Shown: positions 8,885-16,483, counted from the stretch's first letter. The stretch is 43,433 nucleotides of DNA from an uncultured Desulfomonile sp. (GCA_903896745.1 CAITZA010000112.1:1-43433); one strand, 5' to 3'. Translations and numbers: made by a program. The notes: a model not told the origin generated them from the letters alone.

Positions 8885-9028
8885 GGTTTCCTCGAACAGC
8901 TACATAATCTGGCAAATAGTCCAAATCGATATACAGACGGCAATTTACAAGCCGTATCCGCGCTTCGTGGGAATACGGACGCTCTTCAGAACAAGCAAAT
9001 ACAGTGAACCCGCTACCGCCAGTATAAA

Positions 9029-9057
9029 AGTATAGTTTAATACAGGGGAAGCGGTAA
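9029..9057 (-). promoter_or_regulatory. candidate sigma-70 promoter for the membrane protein gene
   Basis: On the minus strand TTACCG (9057-9052) and TATACT (9034-9029) are separated by 17 bp. The -10 is good and the -35 half-matching. It would give a leader of about 140 bases before the start at 8884. Confidence 0.3.
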
Positions 9058-9175
9058 ATCATCTTGTAATGATAACATTTTCGATGCTATCATAATAACG
9101 TTGATTATCATAATTCCGATTCAAATTTTACTCCATAAAAGCTTTTCTAAAACTCGGTTTTAAAAGGAGACAGAC

Positions 9176-9652
9176 TTGAGACTCGGCTATTGGGTTGTTG
9201 TAGTATATCTGGGTATCGTCATGAGTCTATTCTTGCCCCCTATCTACGCCCAAGACGGCAAGGCTGAAAATAGAACGGCGTTGGAAAAGGAATCGGCCCA
9301 GCTTGTGGGGGCCTGGGAAATTTATCAGACTAAAGAACCGGGAAAACCATATATGCAGTCTTATAAGGGCAGACCTTTTGTCAGTAGGGGAGCCAACGCT
9401 TTTACCCTCTTCCTCGAATACAAGAGTGATGGAAAGTTCAGGAGGATTTCGAGAATAGGGGAAAATGACTCCGTTGAGGAAGGCGTCTGGCGTCTGAATG
9501 GGCATGAACTTCGCCACAAAAGGATAGGTTCATCAGTCGAAGAGATAATGTATTTAAGGTTTGATAACAAGGACCAATACACTTCTACTGAGGTTTTTGA
9601 AGAAACGGGAGATCCAGGTCTGTTCGCAAGATTCAGACGATCAAATTTCTAG
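9176..9652 (+). CDS. secreted lipocalin-like small protein
   Basis: 158 residues from a TTG start; AAGGAGA lies just upstream at about 9164-9170 and no ATG or GTG is better placed. The N-terminus (MRLGYWVVVV ... LPPIYAQ) is a Sec signal peptide with likely cleavage after IYA or YAQ, giving a periplasmic or exported product. The mature part has beta-rich alternation and a WEIY ... YKSDGKF ... EEGVWRLNGHEL pattern reminiscent of lipocalin-like/calycin domains that bind small ligands or act as stress proteins. That assignment is by overall pattern and is weak. The gene stands alone between divergent and distant neighbours. Confidence 0.7.
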   Translation: MRLGYWVVVVYLGIVMSLFLPPIYAQDGKAENRTALEKESAQLVGAWEIYQTKEPGKPYMQSYKGRPFVSRGANAFTLFLEYKSDGKFRRISRIGENDSVEEGVWRLNGHELRHKRIGSSVEEIMYLRFDNKDQYTSTEVFEETGDPGLFARFRRSNF

Positions 9653-9895
9653 CATGCCTTAATAGTGACAACCCGCAATTGTAACAATCATAACCTAATT
9701 ATTGTGAAAAAGTCAGGGAAGCGATCCTCGTCATTGCGAATTTCGCGTCCTTCGATTATTTGGGGGTAGAAAGTCATAAGGCTAACTTTACGATGTGTAA
9801 GATAATTTTACAGTAGTGCAGAACAAAAGTCGTGACGCCGTTCGAGCAAATTGAAACACCTGTTGTTTGATAAAGTGATTCGGGATGTTTTTATT
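9653..9895. other. noncoding spacer with small palindrome
   Basis: No gene is seen here. An 11-bp palindrome ATTGTAACAAT sits at 9678-9688, with another ATTGT at 9701-9705 region (taATTATTGTG). Lying about 230 bp upstream of the sigma-54 promoter at 9896, it is a possible enhancer-binding site, but this is speculative. Confidence 0.3.
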
Positions 9896-9912
9896 TTGGC
9901 ATGAGCATTGCT
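9896..9912 (+). promoter_or_regulatory. sigma-54 (RpoN) promoter of the receiver protein gene
   Basis: TTGGCATGAGCATTGCT matches the -24/-12 consensus (YTGGCACGrNNNTTGCW) except for one C-to-T change, with exactly ten bases between GG and GC. The predicted transcription start near 9922 leaves a leader of about 25 bases before the ATG at 9947. Confidence 0.75.
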
Positions 9913-9946
9913 TATAAATTATCCATGCTTTTCTGAGGCGGGGCTC

Positions 9947-10381
9947 ATGAACAAAATTTTTACTATCCTGATAGCCGACAAAAATAGAAACGTCAGGGAG
10001 TTTTTGAAAAGAGAATTCTCCCTGGCTGGTTTTAGAATTATGCTGGCAAAGGATGGGATTGAGCTAATTGATATAGTGAACGGCGATCCTCCCCCGGACT
10101 TATTAATCTGTGACCTCGAAATGCCTTTCTCCGACGGGGTGGAGACGCTCGAACAGCTTCAGGTTCTCAGACCCAAACTTCCAGTCATAATTTACACATT
10201 TCTAACCGAACACGCGAGTCATAAAGCTATTTCAAGGGTCGCGGCATTTCTCGAAAAAACAGGGGATGATGTCGAGAAGTTAAAAAAGGCCGTAACCGAA
10301 GCACTGAAGCAGAACTATCCTGACAGATGTATTCATACGGAAGAGTTGAAGTACGGCTCCGCGAGGGCGGAGCCGCGCTAA
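9947..10381 (+). CDS. stand-alone response-regulator receiver protein
   Basis: A CheY-like single receiver domain of 144 residues with no output domain. It shows the phospho-acceptor D56 (LLICDLEMP), T84 (IIYTF) and K104 (FLEKT). The acidic pocket is D11-K12 (LIADKN) where most receivers have two acidic residues, so metal binding may be altered. The start at 9947 is chosen because GAGGCGGGG precedes it; a TTG at 9908 would place the start inside the -12 element of the sigma-54 promoter. No histidine kinase or sigma-54 activator is adjacent. The last residues (YGSARAEPR) are encoded by a G/C-rich hairpin and look like a non-conserved tail. The gene is convergent with dctP, four bases away. Confidence 0.88.
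   Translation: MNKIFTILIADKNRNVREFLKREFSLAGFRIMLAKDGIELIDIVNGDPPPDLLICDLEMPFSDGVETLEQLQVLRPKLPVIIYTFLTEHASHKAISRVAAFLEKTGDDVEKLKKAVTEALKQNYPDRCIHTEELKYGSARAEPR
10354..10375. terminator. hairpin at the convergent ends of the receiver gene and dctP
   Basis: A nine-pair perfect stem (CGGCTCCGC against GCGGAGCCG) with a four-base loop lies inside the last codons of the receiver gene. There is no clear U-tract on either strand. Its place between convergent genes suggests a bidirectional transcript end. Confidence 0.5.
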
Positions 10382-10385
10382 CAAA

Positions 10386-11495
10386 CTATTTTGCAGCCTT
10401 GAGTGAATACTTGCCAAAAATAGTGTCATAGAAAGATTTTTCAGAAACCGTGCCCCATGGACCGATTTGTTCTCTAAATTTCTTGAAAGCTTCGTTTACC
10501 TTCTTTGACATAGGATCTTTTGCAGCTTCCTCCTCCAAAACTTCCTCTGACAACTTCTTGAGCTGCTGAAGCATCTCGGGAGGGAATTCTTTAAGATCAA
10601 CATTGTGTTTATTGATCAGTTCTTCCAGGGCCTGACCATTTTGGGCCTCAAATTGGCTCAAGCTCCATAGGTTAGTTTCCATAGCCACTGAATCCAGGAT
10701 AAGCTTCAGGTCCGATGGCAGAGAGTCATAAACCTTTTTGTTGAAAGTAACTTCGAGACAAGTGCCGGGCTCGTGCCATCCGGGGTAATAGTAATACTTG
10801 GCGGCCTTGTACAGTCCAAGCCGAAGGTCATGCAATGGCCCAACCCATTCCGTGGCGTCAATTACTCCCCTTTCCAGAGAAGTAAATATTTCTCCTCCAG
10901 GTAAGAGGACAACCGTGCCTCCGGCTTTGGCGACAACCTTACCACCGAGCCCGGGAATGCGCATCTTCAGGCCCTTCCAGTCCTCCATGGTCTTCATCTC
11001 TTTGCGGAACCAGCCACCCATTTGGACACCAGTATTGCCCTGAGGACGGGGAACGAGATTGAAGGGAGCATAAACCTCCTCCCACAATTTTAACCCGTCA
11101 CCAGCGTAAAACCAGGTGTTGATGCCCTGGGGGTTCAAACCAAAGGGAACAGACGAAAACCACTGGGCGGCGGGAATTTTGCCGGCCCAATAATAGGCGG
11201 CCCCACTAAATAATTCCACAGTGCCGTTCGAAACCGCATCAAGGCATCCCAGTGGCGGAACAAGCTCGCCCCCGGCAAATACCTGGATGGTTATCCTTCC
11301 CTCCGTAGCTTCGTTTACCCGCTTGGCAAACCTTTCAGCGCCAACTTGCAATACCGGAAAGTTGGGCGGCCAGGTCGTAACCATTTTCCACTGATATTTC
11401 TTTCCCTGGGCCCATACAGCGGGGGCTGCAACGCTGGTAGCAGCCGTAGCGGCCGCAGCGACTCCAGCCTTTTTCATAAAATCACGCCTTTTCAT
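10386..11495 (-). CDS. dctP: TRAP transporter substrate-binding protein, DctP/TakP-like
   Basis: Periplasmic solute receptor that delivers an organic acid to the DctQM permease. The N-terminus (KRRDFMKKAG followed by an Ala-rich hydrophobic stretch and VWAQ) is a twin-arginine-type signal. The mature body has MRIPGLGGK, the substrate-loop segment DATEWVGPLHDLRLG, and YYYYPGWHEPG, which together resemble the keto-acid-binding TakP branch of DctP. The ligand is therefore probably a 2-oxo or hydroxy acid, by inference only. Start at 11495 is set by AGGAGG six to seven bases upstream; a longer frame to 11558 has no ribosome site. It follows dctM after 79 bp. 369 residues. Confidence 0.92.
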   Translation of the reverse strand: MKRRDFMKKAGVAAAATAATSVAAPAVWAQGKKYQWKMVTTWPPNFPVLQVGAERFAKRVNEATEGRITIQVFAGGELVPPLGCLDAVSNGTVELFSGAAYYWAGKIPAAQWFSSVPFGLNPQGINTWFYAGDGLKLWEEVYAPFNLVPRPQGNTGVQMGGWFRKEMKTMEDWKGLKMRIPGLGGKVVAKAGGTVVLLPGGEIFTSLERGVIDATEWVGPLHDLRLGLYKAAKYYYYPGWHEPGTCLEVTFNKKVYDSLPSDLKLILDSVAMETNLWSLSQFEAQNGQALEELINKHNVDLKEFPPEMLQQLKKLSEEVLEEEAAKDPMSKKVNEAFKKFREQIGPWGTVSEKSFYDTIFGKYSLKAAK

Positions 11496-11574
11496 GATAA
11501 ACCTCCTGATATTTAGATGTCTCCGGAAACAAACATATTGGCTCGAACTGATTTTCAAGACATAAGCAAACGAC

Positions 11575-12894
11575 TCAAAAAACCACGGTCGGGAGCCAAG
11601 TCGCCAAACTCGGGAAAGCCACTACAATTAGCAAGCCGATGATCTGGAGAATGACGAAAGGAATGATCCCGCGATATATGTCGCCAGTGGAGACCTCCGG
11701 TGGAGTAACCGCCTTCAGATAGAAAAGAGAGAAACCAAAAGGCGGAGTCAGAAAAGAGGTCTGTAGGTTCAAAGCGATTAAAATGCTTAACCAAAGAGGG
11801 TCTATCCCGAATTCGATCATGACAGGAACGAGAACCGGGACGTGAATAAAAGTAATTTCGATAAAATCGAGAAAAAAACCTGCGATGAAAATTATGAACA
11901 TGACGATTGCCAACACAGCCCATTTGCTGTAAATGGCCGCTAGTCCGCCCAAGAATTGACGGACCAAACCGTCGCCACCGAGTCCCCTGAAGACAAGTCC
12001 GAACGCTGCCGCTCCGCATAGTATGATGAAAACCATACATGTGAGTTTGACAGTCTGTAACATGACACCCCGAAGTATTTCAAAAGTGAATCGACCATAC
12101 GATATCGTAAGAAAAGTAGCCCCCACGGCCCCAACACCAGCCGCCTCGGTTGGCGACGCCACGCCCGCAAAAATTGATCCCAGAACGGCTAAAATAAGAA
12201 AAAGGGGAGGGAGCAGGGCTTTCGCAACTCGCCCATACATGCCGGCGCCTGTAAAATCCGCCATTTCCTCGGCAGGAACCGGTGGCGCCAGGCTAGGGAA
12301 AATCCGCGCTATTACGGCTATATAAATAATGAAAAGAGCGACAAGCACCAGACCGGGAATCAGGGCGCCCATGAACAGATCGCCAACCGGCACGCCAACG
12401 ATATCTCCAAGCAGAACTAGCACAATGCTAGGTGGAATGATCTGTCCTAGTGTGCCGGAAGCCGATACTGTTCCACATACCAACTGTTTTTGATAGCCAC
12501 GTCTAAGCATTGTGGGCACAGACAACAGACCCATGGTGACGACAGTGGCCCCGACTATACCCGTGGTAGCGGCCAGCAAAGCCCCGACAACGACAACGGA
12601 AATCGCAAGCCCACCCTTGATACGTCCGAAAAGGAGCCCCATGGTATCCAGCAGTTCTTCAGCCATACCCGATCGTTCCAGCATGACTCCCATGAAAACA
12701 AATAGAGGCACCGCCAACAAAGTTACATTATTCATGACTCCCCATATCCGGATGGGAAGCAGATTAAAAAAGCCCCATCCAAAACCGACGAGGCCAAAAC
12801 AAAGTGACGTGCCTAACAACGTAAACGTAACGGGGAATCCCGCCATTAGCAATATGGTAAGAGCCAAAAACATCCATGCGGGCAAATATTCCAT
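11575..12894 (-). CDS. dctM: TRAP transporter large permease subunit DctM
   Basis: The 439-residue large membrane subunit of a tripartite ATP-independent periplasmic transporter, which couples import to the sodium or proton gradient. About twelve hydrophobic segments are spread along the chain. Family landmarks are VPLFVFMGVMLERSGMAE near residue 62, the glycine-rich stretch VGALLAATTGIVGATVV near 100, and GQIIPPSIVLVLLGD near 151. The start codon shares one base with the dctQ stop (TAATG), a sign of translational coupling. Confidence 0.95.
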   Translation of the reverse strand: MEYLPAWMFLALTILLMAGFPVTFTLLGTSLCFGLVGFGWGFFNLLPIRIWGVMNNVTLLAVPLFVFMGVMLERSGMAEELLDTMGLLFGRIKGGLAISVVVVGALLAATTGIVGATVVTMGLLSVPTMLRRGYQKQLVCGTVSASGTLGQIIPPSIVLVLLGDIVGVPVGDLFMGALIPGLVLVALFIIYIAVIARIFPSLAPPVPAEEMADFTGAGMYGRVAKALLPPLFLILAVLGSIFAGVASPTEAAGVGAVGATFLTISYGRFTFEILRGVMLQTVKLTCMVFIILCGAAAFGLVFRGLGGDGLVRQFLGGLAAIYSKWAVLAIVMFIIFIAGFFLDFIEITFIHVPVLVPVMIEFGIDPLWLSILIALNLQTSFLTPPFGFSLFYLKAVTPPEVSTGDIYRGIIPFVILQIIGLLIVVAFPSLATWLPTVVF

Positions 12895-13424
12895 TATAAT
12901 TGCTCCCCTTCTTCAAAGCTTTGGCCGCAAATAACCAAAAAGCTTTTTATGCCGAGAGAAATCCCCTGGGCCAGCAAGAGACTGAATCCAATTGGAATAG
13001 CGCCTTTGACCAAGAACCTGAATGGAATGCCGCCTGGATCACCGGAACCCTCAAGTGTAGACCAAGATGAATACGTAAAGTGATAGGACGTATAAATTAC
13101 CAGATAACAACCCGGGATCAGGAAAAAAATTACCCCCAGGAAGTTTATCCATGCGCGAGCCTTCGGGCTAACTGCCTGATAGATAATATCTACCCTTACA
13201 TGTCCGTCGTGCAAAAGCGTATAGCCGGCCCCGATAAGAAAAACAACTGAGAACAAGTGCCATTCCAGTTCCTGGGTGAAAACGAAACTGGTGTTAAACA
13301 GATACCGCATGACCACGTCAACAAACACCACCAGTACCATGAGCAATGTTACCCATGCCACACCATTGCCAATCATTTCATTGACCGCGTCGATAAACCT
13401 GGCGATTCCTCTGAGAAAATTCAT
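12894..13424 (-). CDS. dctQ: TRAP transporter small permease subunit DctQ
   Basis: The 176-residue small integral-membrane subunit with four predicted helices (about residues 20-40, 52-70, 90-112 and 132-158). The stretch LVVFVDVVMRYLFNTSFVFTQ is followed by LEWHLF, typical of the DctQ family (MRY.F.....W..EL). It pairs with DctM to form the membrane half of the transporter. First gene of the dctQMP unit. A purine-rich GGAAGGGG lies upstream of ATG. A palindrome-containing promoter candidate lies 240 bp upstream. Confidence 0.92.
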   Translation of the reverse strand: MNFLRGIARFIDAVNEMIGNGVAWVTLLMVLVVFVDVVMRYLFNTSFVFTQELEWHLFSVVFLIGAGYTLLHDGHVRVDIIYQAVSPKARAWINFLGVIFFLIPGCYLVIYTSYHFTYSSWSTLEGSGDPGGIPFRFLVKGAIPIGFSLLLAQGISLGIKSFLVICGQSFEEGEQL

Positions 13425-13670
13425 TGGCCCCTTCCATCAGAAAATGTTGAACGACGTCGATAAAGATTGATACCACTGGACGGACGAAGACTACCAACCC
13501 TATTATGTCTACCTCATCGCTAAAGAAAAAACAACGTAAACTTTCCTAAATACAAACCCTTCCGGACATCAGTCCCTGTCTTGGAAAAAAGGCGTCTGAA
13601 TCTACGCGGCGGTCGCCGAATATCTGGAAAGGCCCTCTGGAGGCAAGGACGCGTGAGGGACTGCAAAAAC

Positions 13671-13698
13671 TATATATGAAAAGGCATATATAAGTCAA
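13671..13698 (-). promoter_or_regulatory. dctQMP promoter overlapped by an 8-bp palindrome
   Basis: On the minus strand TTGACT (13698-13693) and TATATA (13676-13671) are 16 bp apart. The perfect inverted repeat TATATATG-N6-CATATATA (13671-13692) covers the spacer and the -10. A regulator bound there would be expected to block RNA polymerase. The regulator is unknown. Confidence 0.5.
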
Positions 13699-13746
13699 GG
13701 AATAGTGCGGCGGAATATGGCTTTCGCGAAAAAGCGTCGCGGGGAG

Positions 13747-13776
13747 TGATCGATAACCCTGAATGGTTATCGATCA
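13747..13776. repeat. 12-bp perfect inverted repeat
   Basis: TGATCGATAACC and GGTTATCGATCA flank a six-base loop; beyond one mismatched base the stem continues outward (GGGGA against TCCTC). It lies between the DUF2156 gene end and the dctQ promoter. No U-tract follows on either strand; a T-run on the minus strand (13798-13806) comes before it. It could be a terminator without U-tract or a protein-binding site. Confidence 0.6.
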
Positions 13777-13825
13777 GTCCTCATACCTGACGAACTAAAA
13801 AAAACCCTATTCTAACCGTTACCTG

Positions 13826-14725
13826 TCATCGTACCAGGAGAGTCCATTTGTTGATCATGAAGTTAGGATAGTAGGACTGTTTGGCCTTTCGTAGCCCTTC
13901 TATTCCCAAGTCTTGTTCTCTATTGATATACAACGTATGTGCCCAGGCGGAAGCGCAGAAACGCTGATTAATAGCCGTGTACAGTCCATCTATATCAGGA
14001 TTGGCCTTTTCAATGTGAATTACCGCTGTTTCGGGATTTAACATTTCACCGAAAGAAAAAGCCTGAACGGCGCCATCCATGACTATTGCTCCACCCTTGA
14101 ATCCTAAGGCGTCAAAATTGGTCAGCGCGTCACAAACAGCCCGATCCTCATGAAAAAGACCGTCATCGGAGTAACAATCCCTGAATTCACACCAACTTTC
14201 CTGTAAAGACAGTACGCCGTCAATTATTCCATGATCAAAAGGCCGGTACTCAAAGTCATAATTTTTCAGGAATCTGTTTAGGTGATTTTTTTTACGGTGA
14301 TATTTGTTGCCCGACAGCTTGATGAGTTTTTCGCTGAGATAGACGTAATCACTGTTGTCAGGATCTTCGACAAGATCAAAGCGTGAACAATCGACAAATG
14401 ATTCCACAAAGCTATCTGTAACCCGACTGATGACCGTCCGAACGCCGACCGAGTCGAAAATCCCGCAAATGGTATTCAGAGCCGCTCCCTTATCGCCACT
14501 CCCAACAGGCTGTAAGGCATACTGCGTTCCATCCTTCTCTTCGAGTATGATTAAAAGGCAGTCCCTGTAAACAGCCCAACGTGTATTGTATTTCCTGCGC
14601 CACATAAAAAGGTTTGTGAAGGTGTATTCCGAGGCATGAGGGGGATCGATACTGAAAAAACTGTCGAACATGCGTTTGTCGGATAGTTCTATCAGTTTAA
14701 AATCACTGGTCAATGAAAGCGTCAT
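13826..14725 (-). CDS. DUF2156-family protein
   Basis: 299 residues resembling the COG4866/DUF2156 group, which has the GNAT-like fold of the C-terminal domain of phosphatidylglycerol lysyltransferases. Supporting features are ASEYTFTNLFMWRR near residue 32, KKNHLNRFLKNY near 144, and the C-terminal YINREQDLGIEGLRKAKQSY, typical of the family. These proteins are cytosolic and likely transfer an acyl or aminoacyl group, but no substrate is established. The ribosome site is weak (only AAGAT before ATG). Monocistronic, divergent from the small gene at 14921. Confidence 0.8.
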   Translation of the reverse strand: MTLSLTSDFKLIELSDKRMFDSFFSIDPPHASEYTFTNLFMWRRKYNTRWAVYRDCLLIILEEKDGTQYALQPVGSGDKGAALNTICGIFDSVGVRTVISRVTDSFVESFVDCSRFDLVEDPDNSDYVYLSEKLIKLSGNKYHRKKNHLNRFLKNYDFEYRPFDHGIIDGVLSLQESWCEFRDCYSDDGLFHEDRAVCDALTNFDALGFKGGAIVMDGAVQAFSFGEMLNPETAVIHIEKANPDIDGLYTAINQRFCASAWAHTLYINREQDLGIEGLRKAKQSYYPNFMINKWTLLVR

Positions 14726-14795
14726 ATCTTAATATACCCATTCAAGCAAGAATTGATTTTCCAAAAAACTTTGCTCCCGGTTATGAGATGGAGAA

Positions 14796-14823
14796 TTCGA
14801 CGATTAATTTGCAGCACTATAAT
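14796..14823 (+). promoter_or_regulatory. candidate promoter for the small CQLGCF protein gene
   Basis: TTCGAC and a perfect TATAAT (14818-14823) are 16 bp apart. The -35 is poor. Expected leader is about 90 bases to the ATG at 14921. Confidence 0.3.
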
Positions 14824-14920
14824 ATTATGCCAGGATGTTTGCAAAATTGTATCGACGGATGTATCCTTCGAGACTGCGCTCCAGGGCGTCCAAGAAACTC
14901 AAGAGGAGGAAGGATTTAGA

Positions 14921-15097
14921 ATGGAAACCACGGAAGTCAAAAAATTGATTCTCGAAAAAGTCGTGAACAATAAGATACCATGTCGAGTCGCATTTGAAAT
15001 TGCTGAAACGGCCGGCTGGCAAAAATTACAAATTGGAGAACTTCTAAACGAGATGGACATAAAAATAAGCTCCTGCCAGCTTGGATGCTTCAAATAA
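14921..15097 (+). CDS. small 58-residue protein ending in CQLGCF
   Basis: Starts at ATG 14921 behind a strong purine-rich site (GAGGAGGAAGGA); the open frame extends upstream but without another ribosome site. The sequence has two or three short helices (KKLILEKVV, CRVAFEIAETAGW, QIGELLNEM) and ends in ISSCQLGCFK. The helical layout resembles a small helix-turn-helix, and a C-terminal CQLG motif of this kind is, as I recall, seen in small proteins of anaerobic deltaproteobacteria. The three Cys residues might bind metal. Function unknown; it converges on the ftsB-like gene. Confidence 0.65.
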   Translation: METTEVKKLILEKVVNNKIPCRVAFEIAETAGWQKLQIGELLNEMDIKISSCQLGCFK

Positions 15098-15133
15098 TTG
15101 TTGAAACTGAGTGAGCAAAACGGACGTTGGGAC

Positions 15134-15439
15134 CTAGTTTTCGTGTTCGGCTGCCCTATGCGGCTTTCTATCGAAAGATTTGAAAACGTATATGGTTTCA
15201 TCTTGGCGAATCATACCCAGCTTTCTGTTTGCCGCCAGTTCAACGGTCCTCGGGTCGGTACGCAATTTACCAACTATTCTCTCAAGCGATTCGATATCCA
15301 TGCTAACATCCTGATTCTCCTTCAACAGAAAAGCTCTCTTATCCTCCAGTTCGCTCAACGCGATCATTCCACTGTCACTCAGGAATGCGCCTAGTAACAA
15401 CAATGTGGCTAACAGGAAAATGTATTTCACATATCTCAT
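15134..15439 (-). CDS. ftsB: FtsB/DivIC-like septum formation initiator protein
   Basis: 101 residues with a short cytosolic start (MRYVK), one transmembrane helix (about 5-23), a coiled coil (about 28-65) and the C-terminal family motif LAANRKLGMIRQDETIYVF. This is the layout of FtsB/DivIC, a bitopic protein that bridges FtsL and FtsQ in the divisome. The start is chosen at 15439 because the helix begins right after it; a longer open frame to 15583 encodes an unrelated tail and overlaps the upstream ATPase gene. The ribosome site is weak for either start. It lies 106 bp downstream of the ABC ATPase gene, same strand. Confidence 0.8.
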   Translation of the reverse strand: MRYVKYIFLLATLLLLGAFLSDSGMIALSELEDKRAFLLKENQDVSMDIESLERIVGKLRTDPRTVELAANRKLGMIRQDETIYVFKSFDRKPHRAAEHEN

Positions 15440-15545
15440 GATAAACGTAACATCATGCCTGAGATTAATAGATAACCATTTTAACCGGTTATTGAGTGAA
15501 TTATATATAATGCCTTTTCTAATATCAATTAAATACTTTATGTAA

Positions 15546-16352
15546 TCACATAACTCTTGCGCAGTTAGATGATAATATTGCAAGAATATCGTGGGGCATG
15601 GAAGTCAAATCATGAAAACCCATATTCGAAAGAGAAAGACAGAATTTGTCTAAACCATTTTCGAGTTCGATCCAATCGTCACAAAGTCCGGAGGTCAGGA
15701 ATTCACCGGGGGCTCCGTCGAAAATGAGTTCATGCGATTTCTCATCCAGAAAGAGGACGCGGTCCGCATAGTTGAGCTCTTCAATTTTGTTGGTAGAATA
15801 TAAGACGGTAAGACCTAAATTCTTTCTGAGTTTGTTGATCCATGCCCAGTGTTTTCGCCTGGAAGGGGGGTCCATCATGGAAAATGCGTCATCGATGATA
15901 AGAATCTTTGGTTCCATTACAAGCACGGCAGCCAGGGCGAGTTTTTGTTGCTCCCCTCCTGACAGGGAATCGATCAGTCTATTTTCAAAACCCGCCAATC
16001 CGGTGAGGTCCAGGACGTAATTCAGACGGTTTCGAATTTCATCGACGGTGAGCGGCATATTTTCCGGCCCAAAAACAATTTCCTCTTCAACGGTGATTCC
16101 AACGAAGGAATCGTATGGATCGCCACCGAGGTAACCCACATTCTGAAAGGCAATCTGGGTTGAAAAATCAAATCTCACACACCCCGTCTCTGGTGGCATG
16201 ATGCCCTTTACAATTTTGAGAAATGCGCTTTTTCCTGCGCCCTCCCGCCCTGCCAGACATACGCTGGAGGCCTCATCGATAATCAGGCTGAGATCGGTGA
16301 AAAGTTTTCCAGACCCGGAAAAGGAAAAGCTCAAATGTTCAAAAACGATCAT
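15546..16352 (-). CDS. ECF/CbiO-type ABC ATPase with altered catalytic residues
   Basis: 268 residues of the cobalt/energy-coupling-factor ATPase type, recognised by VGYLGGDPYDSFVG-type sequence before EEEIVFGPEN (about 72-98), which in CbiO/EcfA reads with a Gln-Asn-Pro. Walker A GREGAGKS (35-42) and signature LSGGEQQK (130-137) are intact. The Q-loop Gln is Gly (about 77), the Walker B catalytic Glu is Asp (ILIIDD, D155), and the switch His is Asn (STNKIEE, N188). No T-component or substrate-binding component is encoded nearby. It may be a low-activity or regulatory ATPase, or half of a heteromeric pair. The ribosome site is weak. It is 131 bp downstream of rplQ, past that operon's terminator. 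Confidence 0.82.
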   Translation of the reverse strand: MIVFEHLSFSFSGSGKLFTDLSLIIDEASSVCLAGREGAGKSAFLKIVKGIMPPETGCVRFDFSTQIAFQNVGYLGGDPYDSFVGITVEEEIVFGPENMPLTVDEIRNRLNYVLDLTGLAGFENRLIDSLSGGEQQKLALAAVLVMEPKILIIDDAFSMMDPPSRRKHWAWINKLRKNLGLTVLYSTNKIEELNYADRVLFLDEKSHELIFDGAPGEFLTSGLCDDWIELENGLDKFCLSLSNMGFHDLTSMPHDILAILSSNCARVM

Positions 16353-16412
16353 ATATTACCGCTATTCCAGAGAGATACAGGAGCGCGGGGCCTGTGGTGA
16401 TTCCCAAATACA

Positions 16413-16457
16413 AAACGCCAGACATTTTTGCATAGATATGAAAAAACACTGGCGTTT
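16413..16457 (-). terminator. terminator of the ribosomal protein array after rplQ
   Basis: Nine-pair perfect arms (AAACGCCAG, 16413-16421, and CTGGCGTTT, 16449-16457) enclose a loop that can itself pair T-run with A-run. On the minus strand the stem is followed by a T-rich tract (TTTTGTATTT), fitting Rho-independent termination of rplQ. Confidence 0.75.
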
Positions 16458-16483
16458 GGCGGTATGTTGGAAATAGTACTGTG

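Larger units (their letters stand above)
13425..13825. other. 401-bp noncoding region upstream of dctQ
   Basis: No credible gene. It holds the dctQ promoter/operator candidate (13671-13698) and a strong 12-bp inverted repeat (13747-13776), listed separately. The remainder (13425-13665) would be a 240-base untranslated leader if that promoter is used; I see no known RNA element in it. Confidence 0.6.

Noticed and set aside
8862-9062. 66-residue open frame on the minus strand overlapping the start of the membrane protein gene
   Set aside because: No ribosome site, composition unlike a protein, and it overlaps the better-supported start at 8884; treated as leader sequence.
9908-9946. TTG start giving 13 extra residues to the receiver protein
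   Set aside because: It falls inside the -12 element of the sigma-54 promoter and has no ribosome site.
15440-15583. N-terminal extension of the FtsB-like protein
   Set aside because: The family begins right before the membrane helix; the extension overlaps the ATPase gene and is not FtsB-like.
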